DNA from: Lentibacter algarum
Lineage (GTDB): Bacteria > Pseudomonadota > Alphaproteobacteria > Rhodobacterales > Rhodobacteraceae
Assembly: GCF_018860975.1 (NCBI RefSeq)
Contig: NZ_JAHKQI010000010.1
Coordinates: forward strand, 434,001-498,000
Reading direction: 5' to 3'
DNA: 64,000 bases
In this document: positions 55,435-63,715 of the stretch, in pieces
Layout: the number at the start of each line of letters is the position of its first letter
Position numbering within the stretch: the first letter of the stretch is position 1
Notes under the pieces: generated by a model
The model's database searches: none
Seen by the model: only the letters and a program-made list of their open reading frames with translations
What the model was told of the DNA's origin: nothing
Translations under genes and position numbers: made by a program

Positions 55435-56438
55435 CAGTGATACCCTTCTGCCGGGTCAATTTTGCCACGGAAGACCCAATAGGCGTAGGCTGTGTATGCG
55501 AGGATGATCGGTACTAAGACAACAGCCCCAACCAGCGCAAAAGCGAGGCTGCTATCAGGGGCGGCGACTTGCCAAATGGTCAGCGAGGGTGGCACCATCA
55601 TCGGATAGAAGCTGATCCCGATGCCGATGAAGCTGACGACGAAGAAACCCAGTGCGGACAGGAATGGTTGCAAATCCTTGCCGTCGTTTAAGCTGGTAAA
55701 GAACACCCAAACAAGGCCGAGCATGACAACTGGAACCACCATTGAAACCAAACTACCAGGCAGGTTGAACCAACGCTCGAAATAGATCGGGTCCAGGAAT
55801 GGGGTGATCAGGCTGACAATGCCGATGAGGCCAAGCGTGCCTGCCCCAAGCCACCACGCGTAGCGACGCATCTGAACGTTCAATTCTCCTTCAGTTTTGA
55901 GTACGAGCCACGTTGCTCCAAGCAACGCGTAGCCGACAACAACGGCAAAGCCTGTGAGGATCGAAAATGGGGTAAGCCAGTCAAACCAATCGCCCGCATA
56001 AGCGCGACCAGAGATCTCAATTCCTTGGACCAATGCGCCAAGTGCGATGCCTTGTGCAAAGGCCGCTACAATGGAACCGCCGAAGAACGCGTAGTTCCAG
56101 AAGCCTTTCCAGCGGACTGTACGCCAGCGATATTCAAAAGACACACCACGAAAGACCAGCGCAAGGAGCATGATAGTGATCGGCATATAGAGGGCGGGCA
56201 TAATGATGGCATAGGCGAGCGGGAAAACGGCGAACAATCCGCCGCCTCCTAGGACAAGCCAGGTTTCATTTCCGTCCCAGACAGGGGCGACAGAATTCAT
56301 CATCAAGTCCCGATCTTTTTCAGACCTAGCGAAGGGATACAAAATCCCAATGCCAAGGTCGAAACCATCGAGGATGACATAGACGAGCACGGCAAAAGCA
56401 ATGAGGCCGGCCCAGATAAAAGCAAGATCGAATATCAT
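55434..56438 (-). CDS. cydB: Cytochrome bd-type quinol oxidase subunit II
   Basis: 334 residues, about eight helices. FAVLVYVILDGFDLGIGILY (about 12-31), WDGNETWLVLGGGGLFAVFP near 55-74, and GSIVAAFAQGIALGALVQG near 120 are typical of CydB/CioB. It pairs with CydA to oxidise ubiquinol with O2. The start MIFDLAF has AAGGAG upstream; it lies 10 nt after cydA. Confidence 0.94.
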   Translation of the reverse strand: MIFDLAFIWAGLIAFAVLVYVILDGFDLGIGILYPFARSEKDRDLMMNSVAPVWDGNETWLVLGGGGLFAVFPLAYAIIMPALYMPITIMLLALVFRGVSFEYRWRTVRWKGFWNYAFFGGSIVAAFAQGIALGALVQGIEISGRAYAGDWFDWLTPFSILTGFAVVVGYALLGATWLVLKTEGELNVQMRRYAWWLGAGTLGLIGIVSLITPFLDPIYFERWFNLPGSLVSMVVPVVMLGLVWVFFTSLNDGKDLQPFLSALGFFVVSFIGIGISFYPMMVPPSLTIWQVAAPDSSLAFALVGAVVLVPIILAYTAYAYWVFRGKIDPAEGYH

Positions 56439-56448
56439 AGCGGTCTCC

Positions 56449-57858
56449 TTATCTGCCAGGAATAAAGTCGGGATCGACTTGAGGAGCAGGCGTGATGCCT
56501 GCAGTTCGAATGGGGCCGTCGTTGAGGCCAACGTTCGGAGTTGCCGGTCTCTTGTTCATCATCCGTAGGATGTAGAATGTGCCCGCGCCAAAGACGAAGA
56601 AGTAGACAACGATGAAAGCGATGAGCGAAGCCGCAACAGCCGGTGCTGCAACCGGCGCAAGGCTATCGGATGTGCGCAGCAATCCGTAAACTGTGAAGGG
56701 CTGTCGCCCGACCTCAGTTGTGATCCAGCCTGCCAACACGGCGATGAAACCGGTAGGGCCCATCAAGATTGCGGTGCGGTGCAACCATGGGGCGGTGTAA
56801 AGATGACCTCTCCAGCGGGCGAAAAGTGACCACGCCCCAAGGCCCAACATCGCAAAACCAAGGCCGACCATAATCCGGAAGCTCCAGAACACAATTGCGA
56901 CGGGCGGCTCATCTTGGTCGGGGATCGTGTCGAGCCCGTCCATAGGCGCGTTCCAGTGGTGTTTGAGGATCAGCGAGCTCAGATAAGGAATTTCGATTGC
57001 GTAGTCGATGCGCTTTTCTTCAGGGTTCGGAATACCAAACAAGATCAACGGCGCACCTTCTGGATGACTATCGTAATGGCCTTCCATTGCCATGATCTTC
57101 GCGGGTTGATGCTCTAGCGTGTTCAGGCCATGCAAATCACCTGCGTAGATTTGCAAAGGGGTCACAATGGCCAGCATCCACATCGCCATGGAAAACATGC
57201 GACGTGCTTCTTTATCCGCCTTGTCGCGCAGCAGATGAACAGCACCGACGGCGCCAACTACAAGCGCGGTCGTCAGGAAAGCCGCGATGACCATATGCAC
57301 CAACCGGTATGGGAACGACGGGTTGAAGACGATCTCCCACCAATCTTCGGGGACGAACTGACCAACCTCGTTGATGCTATAGCCAGCGGGCGTTTGCATC
57401 CAGCTGTTTACCGACAAAATCCATGTGGCTGATATCAATGTCCCGAAGGCGACCATGGCTGTGGCAAACATATGCAGGCGTTCGCCGACCCGCTCCCGCC
57501 CAAATAGCATGACACCTAGGAAGCCGGCTTCGAGGAAGAAGGCCGACATCACTTCATAGGCCATCAGCGGCCCCACGACGGGCCCGGCCTTGTCAGAGAA
57601 AACGGCCCAATTGGTCCCGAATTGATAGGACATCACGATGCCGGACACGACGCCCATGCCAAAGGCCACCGCAAAAATCTTCTTCCAATAGGAAAATAGC
57701 GTAAGATACGTCTCGTCCCGCGTCTTTATCCAAAGTCCGTTAAGCACGGCCAGATAGCTGGCGAGGCCAATGGAAAAACACGGGAAGATGATGTGAAACG
57801 ACACCGTAAACGCGAACTGTACGCGGGCAAGTGTTTCTGCAGAAAAACTTTCCAACAT
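56449..57858 (-). CDS. cydA: Cytochrome bd-type quinol oxidase subunit I, cyanide-insensitive (short Q-loop) type
   Basis: 469 residues. His22 (FTVSFHIIFP) and a later RLVHMVIAA His are haem ligands, and the quinol loop includes LEHQPAKIMAMEGHY. The protein is shorter than E. coli CydA (522), so the Q-loop is the short form of the CioA branch. Such oxidases resist cyanide and sulfide and do not pump protons. It follows peroxiredoxin by 34 nt. Confidence 0.93.
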   Translation of the reverse strand: MLESFSAETLARVQFAFTVSFHIIFPCFSIGLASYLAVLNGLWIKTRDETYLTLFSYWKKIFAVAFGMGVVSGIVMSYQFGTNWAVFSDKAGPVVGPLMAYEVMSAFFLEAGFLGVMLFGRERVGERLHMFATAMVAFGTLISATWILSVNSWMQTPAGYSINEVGQFVPEDWWEIVFNPSFPYRLVHMVIAAFLTTALVVGAVGAVHLLRDKADKEARRMFSMAMWMLAIVTPLQIYAGDLHGLNTLEHQPAKIMAMEGHYDSHPEGAPLILFGIPNPEEKRIDYAIEIPYLSSLILKHHWNAPMDGLDTIPDQDEPPVAIVFWSFRIMVGLGFAMLGLGAWSLFARWRGHLYTAPWLHRTAILMGPTGFIAVLAGWITTEVGRQPFTVYGLLRTSDSLAPVAAPAVAASLIAFIVVYFFVFGAGTFYILRMMNKRPATPNVGLNDGPIRTAGITPAPQVDPDFIPGR

Positions 57859-57892
57859 GGCTGGCCTCTTGTTTGCTAATTAAGTCTGCGGA

Positions 57893-58528
57893 TCAGCCTG
57901 CACCAATGTCAACAGTGCGCAGGTAAGGGCGGATTTCCTCGAAACCCTGCGGGAATTTGGCAGCAGCTTCGGCATTTGAAACCGACGGCGGGATGATCAC
58001 GCGATCGCCGGGTCGCCAGTCGGCAGGCAAGGCCACGCCTTTGGCATCCCCTGTTTGAAGCGCATCAATCACACGGATAATTTCATCGAAGTTGCGACCA
58101 ACGCTCATCGGATAGGTCATCGACAGGCGCAGCTTTTTTTCTGGATCAATGATGAAGACAGATCGAACAGCTGCTGTAGCCGACTCACCCGGATGGATCA
58201 TTTCGTAAAGTGCGGCGACCTTGCAATCTGGATCAGCCACGATTGGGAACCGCAAGGTTGTGTTTTGCGTATCATTGACGTCTTCAATCCATTTGAGGTG
58301 CTCTTCGGTGGTATCGGTGCTAAGACCAATGGGCTTAACGTCCCGCGCGGCAAACTCGGATGCCAGCTGTGCGGTGCGGCCCATTTCCGTGGTGCAAACC
58401 GGCGTGAAGTCCGCAGGATGGCTGAAGAAAAAAGCCCATTCATTTCCAATCCAGTCATGAAACGAAATCGGACCTGTTGTTGTGTCAGCGGTAAAGTCTG
58501 GAACGATGTCCCCAAGAAGCAATGTCAT
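57893..58528 (-). CDS. 1-Cys peroxiredoxin, Prx6 type
   Basis: 211 residues. The peroxidatic Cys45 is in FTPVCTTE, with Arg in AVRSVFIIDP and the C-terminal GDRVIIPPSV and FPQGFEEIRPYLR segment of the Prx6/AhpC-TSA group. It reduces H2O2 or organic hydroperoxides and possibly reacts with sulfane sulfur. It is the first gene of the Prx-cydA-cydB-DUF2474 operon. A 17-bp palindrome lies 54 nt upstream. Confidence 0.92.
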   Translation of the reverse strand: MTLLLGDIVPDFTADTTTGPISFHDWIGNEWAFFFSHPADFTPVCTTEMGRTAQLASEFAARDVKPIGLSTDTTEEHLKWIEDVNDTQNTTLRFPIVADPDCKVAALYEMIHPGESATAAVRSVFIIDPEKKLRLSMTYPMSVGRNFDEIIRVIDALQTGDAKGVALPADWRPGDRVIIPPSVSNAEAAAKFPQGFEEIRPYLRTVDIGAG

Positions 58529-58581
58529 TGTATTCTCCTATTGTTGTCTTAACCTCATATAGGTGGTGCCGGTGCCAGCTT

Positions 58582-58598
58582 CAGTGACAATGTCACCT
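58582..58598. promoter_or_regulatory. 17-bp palindromic operator, copy 1
   Basis: CAGTGACAATGTCACCT, a GTGAC-N3-GTCAC palindrome, lies between the divergent peroxiredoxin (54 nt to ATG) and Rrf2 (49 nt) genes. It is the exact reverse complement of copy 2 (59806-59822). A Crp/Fnr-type target is suggested by the TGAC half-sites. Confidence 0.8.
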
Positions 58599-58647
58599 AT
58601 CTTGCATAAAGATATAAAGTAAATATAAGTTAACGACAGGAGGCACA

Positions 58648-59118
58648 ATGAAGCTCACTTCATACACCAATTTCGCCATGCGCTCTTTGCAGTTGGCCGC
58701 GCTGAAAGCACCGGATTTGATTCGTGTTGATGATGTCGTTCGTATCCATGGACTTGCACGTCCGCATATTGTGAAGATCGTGCATGAACTGGGGCAAGCC
58801 GGTTATATCAAAACGCAGCGCGGGCGCGGTGGTGGGTTTCGGCTCGCGAAGCCAGCCGAGGAAATCATCGTCGGTGATGTCGTCCGTCTGACAGAAGGCC
58901 CCTTGGATCTGGTCGAGTGTTTCAATCCGGAAAACAACACCTGCCCGCTGATCGACATCTGCAAACTGTCACGCGCTTTGCAAGAAGCAACACGCGCGTT
59001 CATGGCGGTCCTCGACGATTTAACGCTGGCCGATATCGCATCAAACCGGAATGATCTTTTGGCACGGATTGCCCCCTTGGAAGACGGCATCATTGCCCCT
59101 GTCAGGAGTGCCAAATGA
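58648..59118 (+). CDS. Rrf2-family transcriptional regulator with three-cysteine cluster
   Basis: 156 residues. The N-terminal winged helix starts MKLTSYTNFAMRSLQLAALK, with the wing QRGRGGGFRLAKP near 58-70. Cys91, Cys99 and Cys105 (ECFNPENNTCPLIDICKL) match the NsrR-like iron-sulfur pattern, so NO, redox or sulfur species could be sensed. It overlaps the Crp/Fnr gene by 4 nt. Confidence 0.88.
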   Translation: MKLTSYTNFAMRSLQLAALKAPDLIRVDDVVRIHGLARPHIVKIVHELGQAGYIKTQRGRGGGFRLAKPAEEIIVGDVVRLTEGPLDLVECFNPENNTCPLIDICKLSRALQEATRAFMAVLDDLTLADIASNRNDLLARIAPLEDGIIAPVRSAK

Positions 59119-59780
59119 CCATCTTGGATTGGACCGAACGATTTAAAGGAACAGCCGCCCTCCCGAAAGATGTTCGGGAACGGTTGAACAAATCCGCGCG
59201 CATCACCCATTTGAAAAAGGGCGATCAGGTGTTCGGGCCGATGAACATTCCTGATAGTCTGTTCTTCCTTTATGACGGGCGCATCCGTGTCTCCCAAACC
59301 TCGGAAGCCGGGCGCGAGATTGTGCTGTACCGGATCGAAGCGGGGGAAAGCTGTGTTTTGACCACTGCCTGCATGTTGGCCGAAGAGGCGTATAATGCGG
59401 AAGGGATTGCCGAAACCGACGTGACCGTCGTGGTCTTGCCCAAACCTGCGTTTGATCGTTTGTCATCCGAAGAAGACGCGTTTCGTAACTTTGTCTTTGC
59501 CGCCTATTCACGCCGCTTGATCGATCTGCTGCGCGTTGTGGACGACGTCGCCTTCGGGCGCATCGATGTCCGTCTGGCTGAACGGCTTTTGACCCTTGGT
59601 GACGTGCTGAAAGAAGTGCGTGCAACCCATCAGGACCTTGCAAGCGAACTTGGCACCGCCCGTGAAGTGATTTCGCGGGTATTGAACGACTTTCAAAAGC
59701 GCGACCTGATCGAGCAATCGCGTGGATTGATTACGCTCAAAGACAAGGCTGGGCTTGAGGCGATCGCGCACTCCGCCTAA
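59115..59780 (+). CDS. Crp/Fnr-family transcriptional regulator with a C-x5-C pair
   Basis: 221 residues. A cyclic-nucleotide-like sensor domain (1-130), a dimer helix, and a helix-turn-helix with TAREVISRVLNDF (181-193), whose Glu184, Ser187 and Arg188 match the FNR-type E-x2-S-R recognition pattern. It lacks FNR's N-terminal cysteine cluster, but Cys80 and Cys86 (ESCVLTTACM) sit in the sensor domain where a thiol or polysulfide switch is conceivable. Probable binder of the 17-bp palindrome; this is inference. Confidence 0.86.
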   Translation: MTILDWTERFKGTAALPKDVRERLNKSARITHLKKGDQVFGPMNIPDSLFFLYDGRIRVSQTSEAGREIVLYRIEAGESCVLTTACMLAEEAYNAEGIAETDVTVVVLPKPAFDRLSSEEDAFRNFVFAAYSRRLIDLLRVVDDVAFGRIDVRLAERLLTLGDVLKEVRATHQDLASELGTAREVISRVLNDFQKRDLIEQSRGLITLKDKAGLEAIAHSA

Positions 59781-59805
59781 CAGTTTTTTCGTGTTTCTGT
59801 CGGTT

Positions 59806-59822
59806 AGGTGACATTGTCACTG
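59806..59822. promoter_or_regulatory. 17-bp palindromic operator, copy 2
   Basis: AGGTGACATTGTCACTG, exactly the reverse complement of copy 1, lies 56 nt before the DUF2892 start. It probably gives joint control of the sulfur operon and the oxidase operon. Confidence 0.8.
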
Positions 59823-59851
59823 ACGATCCATTTTTGAAGTTATATCGTAAT

Positions 59852-59870
59852 CCTAACTTTAAACGTTAGG
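59852..59870 (+). promoter_or_regulatory. Small hairpin overlapping the DUF2892 ribosome site
   Basis: CCTAAC-TTTAAAC-GTTAGG; the right arm includes part of the AGGAG site (59868-59872), so folding could reduce translation of DUF2892. It might instead be an operator half of another regulator. Confidence 0.45.
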
Positions 59871-59878
59871 AGATCGTT

Positions 59879-60094
59879 ATGACACCCAATGTAGGCACCA
59901 TCGACCGCCTCTTTCGCGCAGCTTTGGGCGCGGTTCTGTTCTATCTTGCATTCGCCAGTGGCATGCAGTTTTTTGCGTCACCGCTGTTTAAATACGGTGC
60001 AGCACTTGTCGGTATTGTAATGCTCGCCACGTCGGCGTTCAAGATGTGCCCGATCTATTCGATCCTCGGCCTCAAGACCTGCAAGGACTGCTAA
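59879..60094 (+). CDS. DUF2892-family small membrane protein
   Basis: 71 residues. TIDRLFRAALGAVLFYLA, a second helix, and CPIYSILGLKTCKDC at the end. DUF2892 is the membrane half of YgaP (rhodanese-membrane protein), and members occur in sulfide-detoxification operons. The C-terminal CKDC pair may bind sulfane sulfur, by inference. First gene of the sulfur operon, 2 nt before the YeeE gene. Confidence 0.85.
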   Translation: MTPNVGTIDRLFRAALGAVLFYLAFASGMQFFASPLFKYGAALVGIVMLATSAFKMCPIYSILGLKTCKDC

Positions 60095-60095
60095 G

Positions 60096-60527
60096 GTGGA
60101 GACGTTGTTCACACCTTTCACGTCTCTTGGCGGCGGTTTGTTGATTGGTCTTGGCGCTGTGCTGCTCATGCTCGGCTTGGGTCGTATACTTGGCGCAACT
60201 GGCATTATGTCGGGCATTGTCTTCGCTGAAAACGGGGGTGAGTTTGCATGGCGCGCGGCGATGGTTGCAGGCATGATCCTCGCACCGGGTTTTATCTTTC
60301 TGGTCACAGGCGCGATGCCAGAGCTGTCTGTTCCGGTCAGCCCGGCAATGATCGTCATCGGCGGCGTTATCGTCGGGTTCGGCGCAAGTCTTGGCTCTGG
60401 CTGTACGTCAGGCCACGGCGTGTGTGGCCTCTCACGATTGTCGGTGCGCTCTATCGTGGCCGTTCCGACGTTTATGCTGACCGCCGCAATCACAGTCTAT
60501 CTCATCCGTCACGTTTTTGGAGCGTAG
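60096..60527 (+). CDS. YeeE/YedE-family transporter half, first
   Basis: 143 residues starting at GTG, four helices. GASLGSGCTSGHGVCGLSRLSVRS (about 93-116; the GCTSGHGVCG block) is the sulfur-binding signature of YeeE/TsuA/PmpA-type transporters, with both Cys conserved. The full transporter needs the following gene as its partner. Likely moves thiosulfate or a sulfane-sulfur species across the membrane. Confidence 0.88.
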   Translation: METLFTPFTSLGGGLLIGLGAVLLMLGLGRILGATGIMSGIVFAENGGEFAWRAAMVAGMILAPGFIFLVTGAMPELSVPVSPAMIVIGGVIVGFGASLGSGCTSGHGVCGLSRLSVRSIVAVPTFMLTAAITVYLIRHVFGA

Positions 60528-60530
60528 TCC

Positions 60531-60962
60531 ATGAAACTAATCTTCGCCCTCGTAACCGGCCTCGTCTTTGGCGCAGGCATTGCCATTTCTGGCATGATGA
60601 ATCCGGCCAAGGTTTTTAACTTCTTTGATGTGGCTGGCACATGGGACCCCAGCCTTGCGTTCGTGATGGGCGGTGCGGTTATCATCACGTTCATTGGCTA
60701 TCGCTTGGTCTGGCGCCGCGATGCACCGCTTTATGACGACCGGTTTCAGGTGCCCACTTCAACCGCGATTGATGCGCGCCTGATTGGTGGATCGGCCATC
60801 TTTGGTATCGGGTGGGGGATCGCGGGCTTTTGTCCCGGTGCCGCAATTCCCGCACTTGGAACGGGCCGCTGGGAAGTCGCCCTGTTCTTGGTTGCGGTCA
60901 CCGCAGGGTTCTACGCGCGCCGACTGATCGGGGCGACCCAAACCTCAGCAAAGGCAGCGTAA
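60531..60962 (+). CDS. YeeE/YedE-family transporter half, second (DUF6691-like)
   Basis: 143 residues, four helices. GAGIAISGMMNPAKVFNFFD (about 14-33) and GIGWGIAGFCPGAAIPAL (about 95-112) are the conserved blocks; the single Cys in GFCPG is a candidate sulfur-relay residue. It follows the first half by 3 nt. Two-gene YeeE pairs (PmpA/PmpB type) are common in persulfide operons. Confidence 0.88.
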   Translation: MKLIFALVTGLVFGAGIAISGMMNPAKVFNFFDVAGTWDPSLAFVMGGAVIITFIGYRLVWRRDAPLYDDRFQVPTSTAIDARLIGGSAIFGIGWGIAGFCPGAAIPALGTGRWEVALFLVAVTAGFYARRLIGATQTSAKAA

Positions 60963-61017
60963 AGCGTTCACGACATTTTGGCGGCTGACAGTCGCTTGCA
61001 CTGAAATGGAGGACACA

Positions 61018-61899
61018 ATGAACTATCCCGTAGATATGAACATCACCCCAGAGGTCGAAGCCTTTTTTGATGAGCCGACCAACACGATCAGCTATGTTGT
61101 CAAAGACCCAAGCTCTGACGCATGTGCAATCATCGATAGCGTCATGGATTTGGACTATGCCGCTGGCCGGATCACACATGTGAGCGCCGATCTGATGATT
61201 GGCCATATTAAGTCACGTGGTCTGAAGTTGGAGTGGATCATCGAAACCCACGTCCATGCGGATCACTTGAGTGCCGCGCCCTACATCCAGCAGGAATTGG
61301 GCGGCAAAATCGGCGTTGGTGAAGGCATTATGATTGTCCAAGAGACCTTTGGTAAGGTCTTCAACGAAGGCACGGAATTCCAGCGCGACGGGTCGCAGTT
61401 TGACGCGTTGTTCAAGGATGGCGACACCTATCAAATCGGCAACATGACAGCTTTTGCGATGTTCACCCCCGGGCACACACCCGCCTGTATGGTGCACGTT
61501 ATGGGCAATGCCGCCTTTGCGGGGGATACGTTGTTTATGCCAGATGGCGGCTCGGCACGGGCGGATTTCCCAGGTGGGGACGCGGGCGTTCTTTACGATT
61601 CAATCATGAAGGTTCTGAGCTTACCCGACGCGATGCGCCTGTTCATGTGCCACGATTACGGTCCGGGTGGTCGCACAATCGCGTGGGAAACCACAGTGGC
61701 TGAGCAGAAAGCCAACAACATTCACGTCGGCGGCGGCAAAACCAAAGAAGACTTCATCAAGTTCCGCACCGAACGGGATGCGCAACTGGCGATGCCCAAG
61801 CTCATCATTCCGTCGTTGCAAGTGAACATGCGGGCGGGCGAAGTGCCGACGGATGAAGATGGCAATCCGATGCTCAAGGTGCCAATCAACAGTCTGTAA
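61018..61899 (+). CDS. Persulfide dioxygenase, ETHE1/Blh-like metallo-beta-lactamase fold
   Basis: 293 residues. The iron ligands sit in ETHVHADHLSA (His78, His80, Asp82, His83), with DFPGGDA near 184 and a C-terminal IIPSLQVNMRAG block that is typical of the ETHE1/Blh class. It oxidises glutathione persulfide to sulfite plus GSH with O2. GGAGGA lies 5 nt before the chosen ATG at 61018; an ATG 12 nt upstream is less likely. Confidence 0.92.
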   Translation: MNYPVDMNITPEVEAFFDEPTNTISYVVKDPSSDACAIIDSVMDLDYAAGRITHVSADLMIGHIKSRGLKLEWIIETHVHADHLSAAPYIQQELGGKIGVGEGIMIVQETFGKVFNEGTEFQRDGSQFDALFKDGDTYQIGNMTAFAMFTPGHTPACMVHVMGNAAFAGDTLFMPDGGSARADFPGGDAGVLYDSIMKVLSLPDAMRLFMCHDYGPGGRTIAWETTVAEQKANNIHVGGGKTKEDFIKFRTERDAQLAMPKLIIPSLQVNMRAGEVPTDEDGNPMLKVPINSL

Positions 61900-61913
61900 T
61901 TTAGGGGAAGATC

Positions 61914-63593
61914 ATGGAAATCAAAAAAATCACAGATAAGGTTTCTGTCTCTCCGCAAATTGCAGCAGCGGATATGGCCGACATTAAGAAAGCCGGTTTT
62001 CGGGCAATCATCTGCAATCGTCCCGATGGCGAAGGCGCAGACCAGCCCAGTTTCGAAGAAATTGAGAAGGCGGCGAAGAAAGCGGGCCTTACCGCAGTCT
62101 ACCTTCCAATTGCAGCTGGGATGGTCACAGATGAAAACGTAGAAGAATTCGGTGCGATCCTAAAGGAACTGCCACGACCCGTTTTGGGCTATTGCCGATC
62201 CGGCACCCGTTCAGCGACGCTCTGGTCCTTGCACGAAGCACAAAAACGCCCGTTGCCTGAAATTCTGGCGGCCACAAAGGCCGCGGGCTATGACATGAAC
62301 GGTGTCGCGCGCCGTGTCGCAAACGGAGGCAAAACGCCAACCCAACAGGGCGATGCGAAGTTTGATGTCGTGATTGTGGGTGGTGGGGCTGGCGGTATCG
62401 CTACCGCGTCTAGTTTGCTCGCCCGTAAGTCGGGACTTTCGATTGCTATCATCGACCCCTCCGACGTCCATTACTATCAACCGGGTTGGACCATGGTTGG
62501 CGGAGGGGTGTTCGACGCACGCGACACCGCGAAGACGATGGGATCGCTCATCCCGCGTGGCGTGAGGTGGATCAAAGCAGCGGTCGCCGCGTTTGAGCCA
62601 AAGAACAACGCGGTCATTCTCGACGGTTGTACAGTGGTCACCTACGATCGCCTTGTTGTGGCTCCGGGGCTGAAGCTTGATTGGGGTGCAATTGAAGGGC
62701 TCGAAGACACGCTGGGCCGCAATGGCGTGACGTCGAACTATCGCTACGATCTTGCGCCCTACACGTGGCAGCTTGTTCAGGAATTGAAAGAAGGCCGCGC
62801 ACTGTTTACCCAGCCGCCGATGCCTATCAAATGCGCAGGTGCGCCGCAAAAGGCGATGTATCTGTCAGGTGATGCTTGGTTCCGTAACGGAGCGCTCAAA
62901 GACATTGATATTCAATTCATGAATGCGGGCGGGGTTCTGTTCGGGGTGAAGGAATACGTTCCAGCATTAATGAAATACATCGAGAAATACGATGCGACGC
63001 TGAATTTCTTCCATACGCTGACATCCGTTGATGGTGCGGCCAAGAAGGCGACGTTCAAAGTGGCCAAGCCGGACGCCGATCCGACGGAAGTTACCGTCGA
63101 TTTCGACATGATGCATGTTTGCCCACCGCAGGTTGCACCAGATTTCATTCGCGTTTCTCCTCTTGCCGACGCCGCCGGCTGGGTCGATGTCGATCAAGCA
63201 ACGCTGCGGCATAGGACCTTTGACAACATCTGGGCCTTGGGTGACGTGATGAACGCGCCAAATGCCAAAACGATGGCCGCCGCCCGCAAGCAGGCCCCGA
63301 CCGTCGCCGAGAACATCGTGGCCGACATCAATGGCGGTTCGCCGGTGGCGCAATATGATGGCTACGGGTCCTGCCCTCTGACAGTCGAGCGCGGTAAAAT
63401 CGTACTGGCCGAATTTGGCTATGGCGGCGCGCTCAAGCCGAGTTTTCCATCTTTCCTTCTGGACGGTACGAAGCCAAGCCGCGCGGCATGGTTCCTCAAG
63501 GAAAAGATACTCCCGCCGATCTACTGGCAGGCCATGCTCAAGGGCAAAGAATGGCTGGCCAAACCCGAAGAGATCAAGGTTTCCGTTGAATAA
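61914..63593 (+). CDS. DUF442 (Cys-phosphatase/sulfurtransferase-like) domain fused to sulfide:quinone oxidoreductase
   Basis: 559 residues. Residues 1-115 form a DUF442 domain with the loop GYCRSGTRSATLW (Cys94), like a tyrosine-phosphatase or rhodanese P-loop. Residues 150-559 are SQR: FAD motif GGGAGG (156-161), HYYQPGWTMVGGG near 187-199, redox Cys307 (IKCAGAPQKA) and Cys403 (HVCPPQ), and a C-terminal membrane-association segment. SQR passes electrons from H2S to ubiquinone and makes a sulfane sulfur that DUF442 could transfer to glutathione. In Blh proteins of other bacteria DUF442 is fused to the dioxygenase instead. Confidence 0.9.
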   Translation: MEIKKITDKVSVSPQIAAADMADIKKAGFRAIICNRPDGEGADQPSFEEIEKAAKKAGLTAVYLPIAAGMVTDENVEEFGAILKELPRPVLGYCRSGTRSATLWSLHEAQKRPLPEILAATKAAGYDMNGVARRVANGGKTPTQQGDAKFDVVIVGGGAGGIATASSLLARKSGLSIAIIDPSDVHYYQPGWTMVGGGVFDARDTAKTMGSLIPRGVRWIKAAVAAFEPKNNAVILDGCTVVTYDRLVVAPGLKLDWGAIEGLEDTLGRNGVTSNYRYDLAPYTWQLVQELKEGRALFTQPPMPIKCAGAPQKAMYLSGDAWFRNGALKDIDIQFMNAGGVLFGVKEYVPALMKYIEKYDATLNFFHTLTSVDGAAKKATFKVAKPDADPTEVTVDFDMMHVCPPQVAPDFIRVSPLADAAGWVDVDQATLRHRTFDNIWALGDVMNAPNAKTMAAARKQAPTVAENIVADINGGSPVAQYDGYGSCPLTVERGKIVLAEFGYGGALKPSFPSFLLDGTKPSRAAWFLKEKILPPIYWQAMLKGKEWLAKPEEIKVSVE

Positions 63594-63715
63594 GCGACTG
63601 CCTTGAATGGTGCCGCAGTCCGTCTGGTTGTCCTTGCCACGGCGGTCTGCGGTCATAAAATTTACCGACGCCCACGCGAGATGTGCCAAGCGCCGCCATT
63701 TCTGGACCAACTGCC

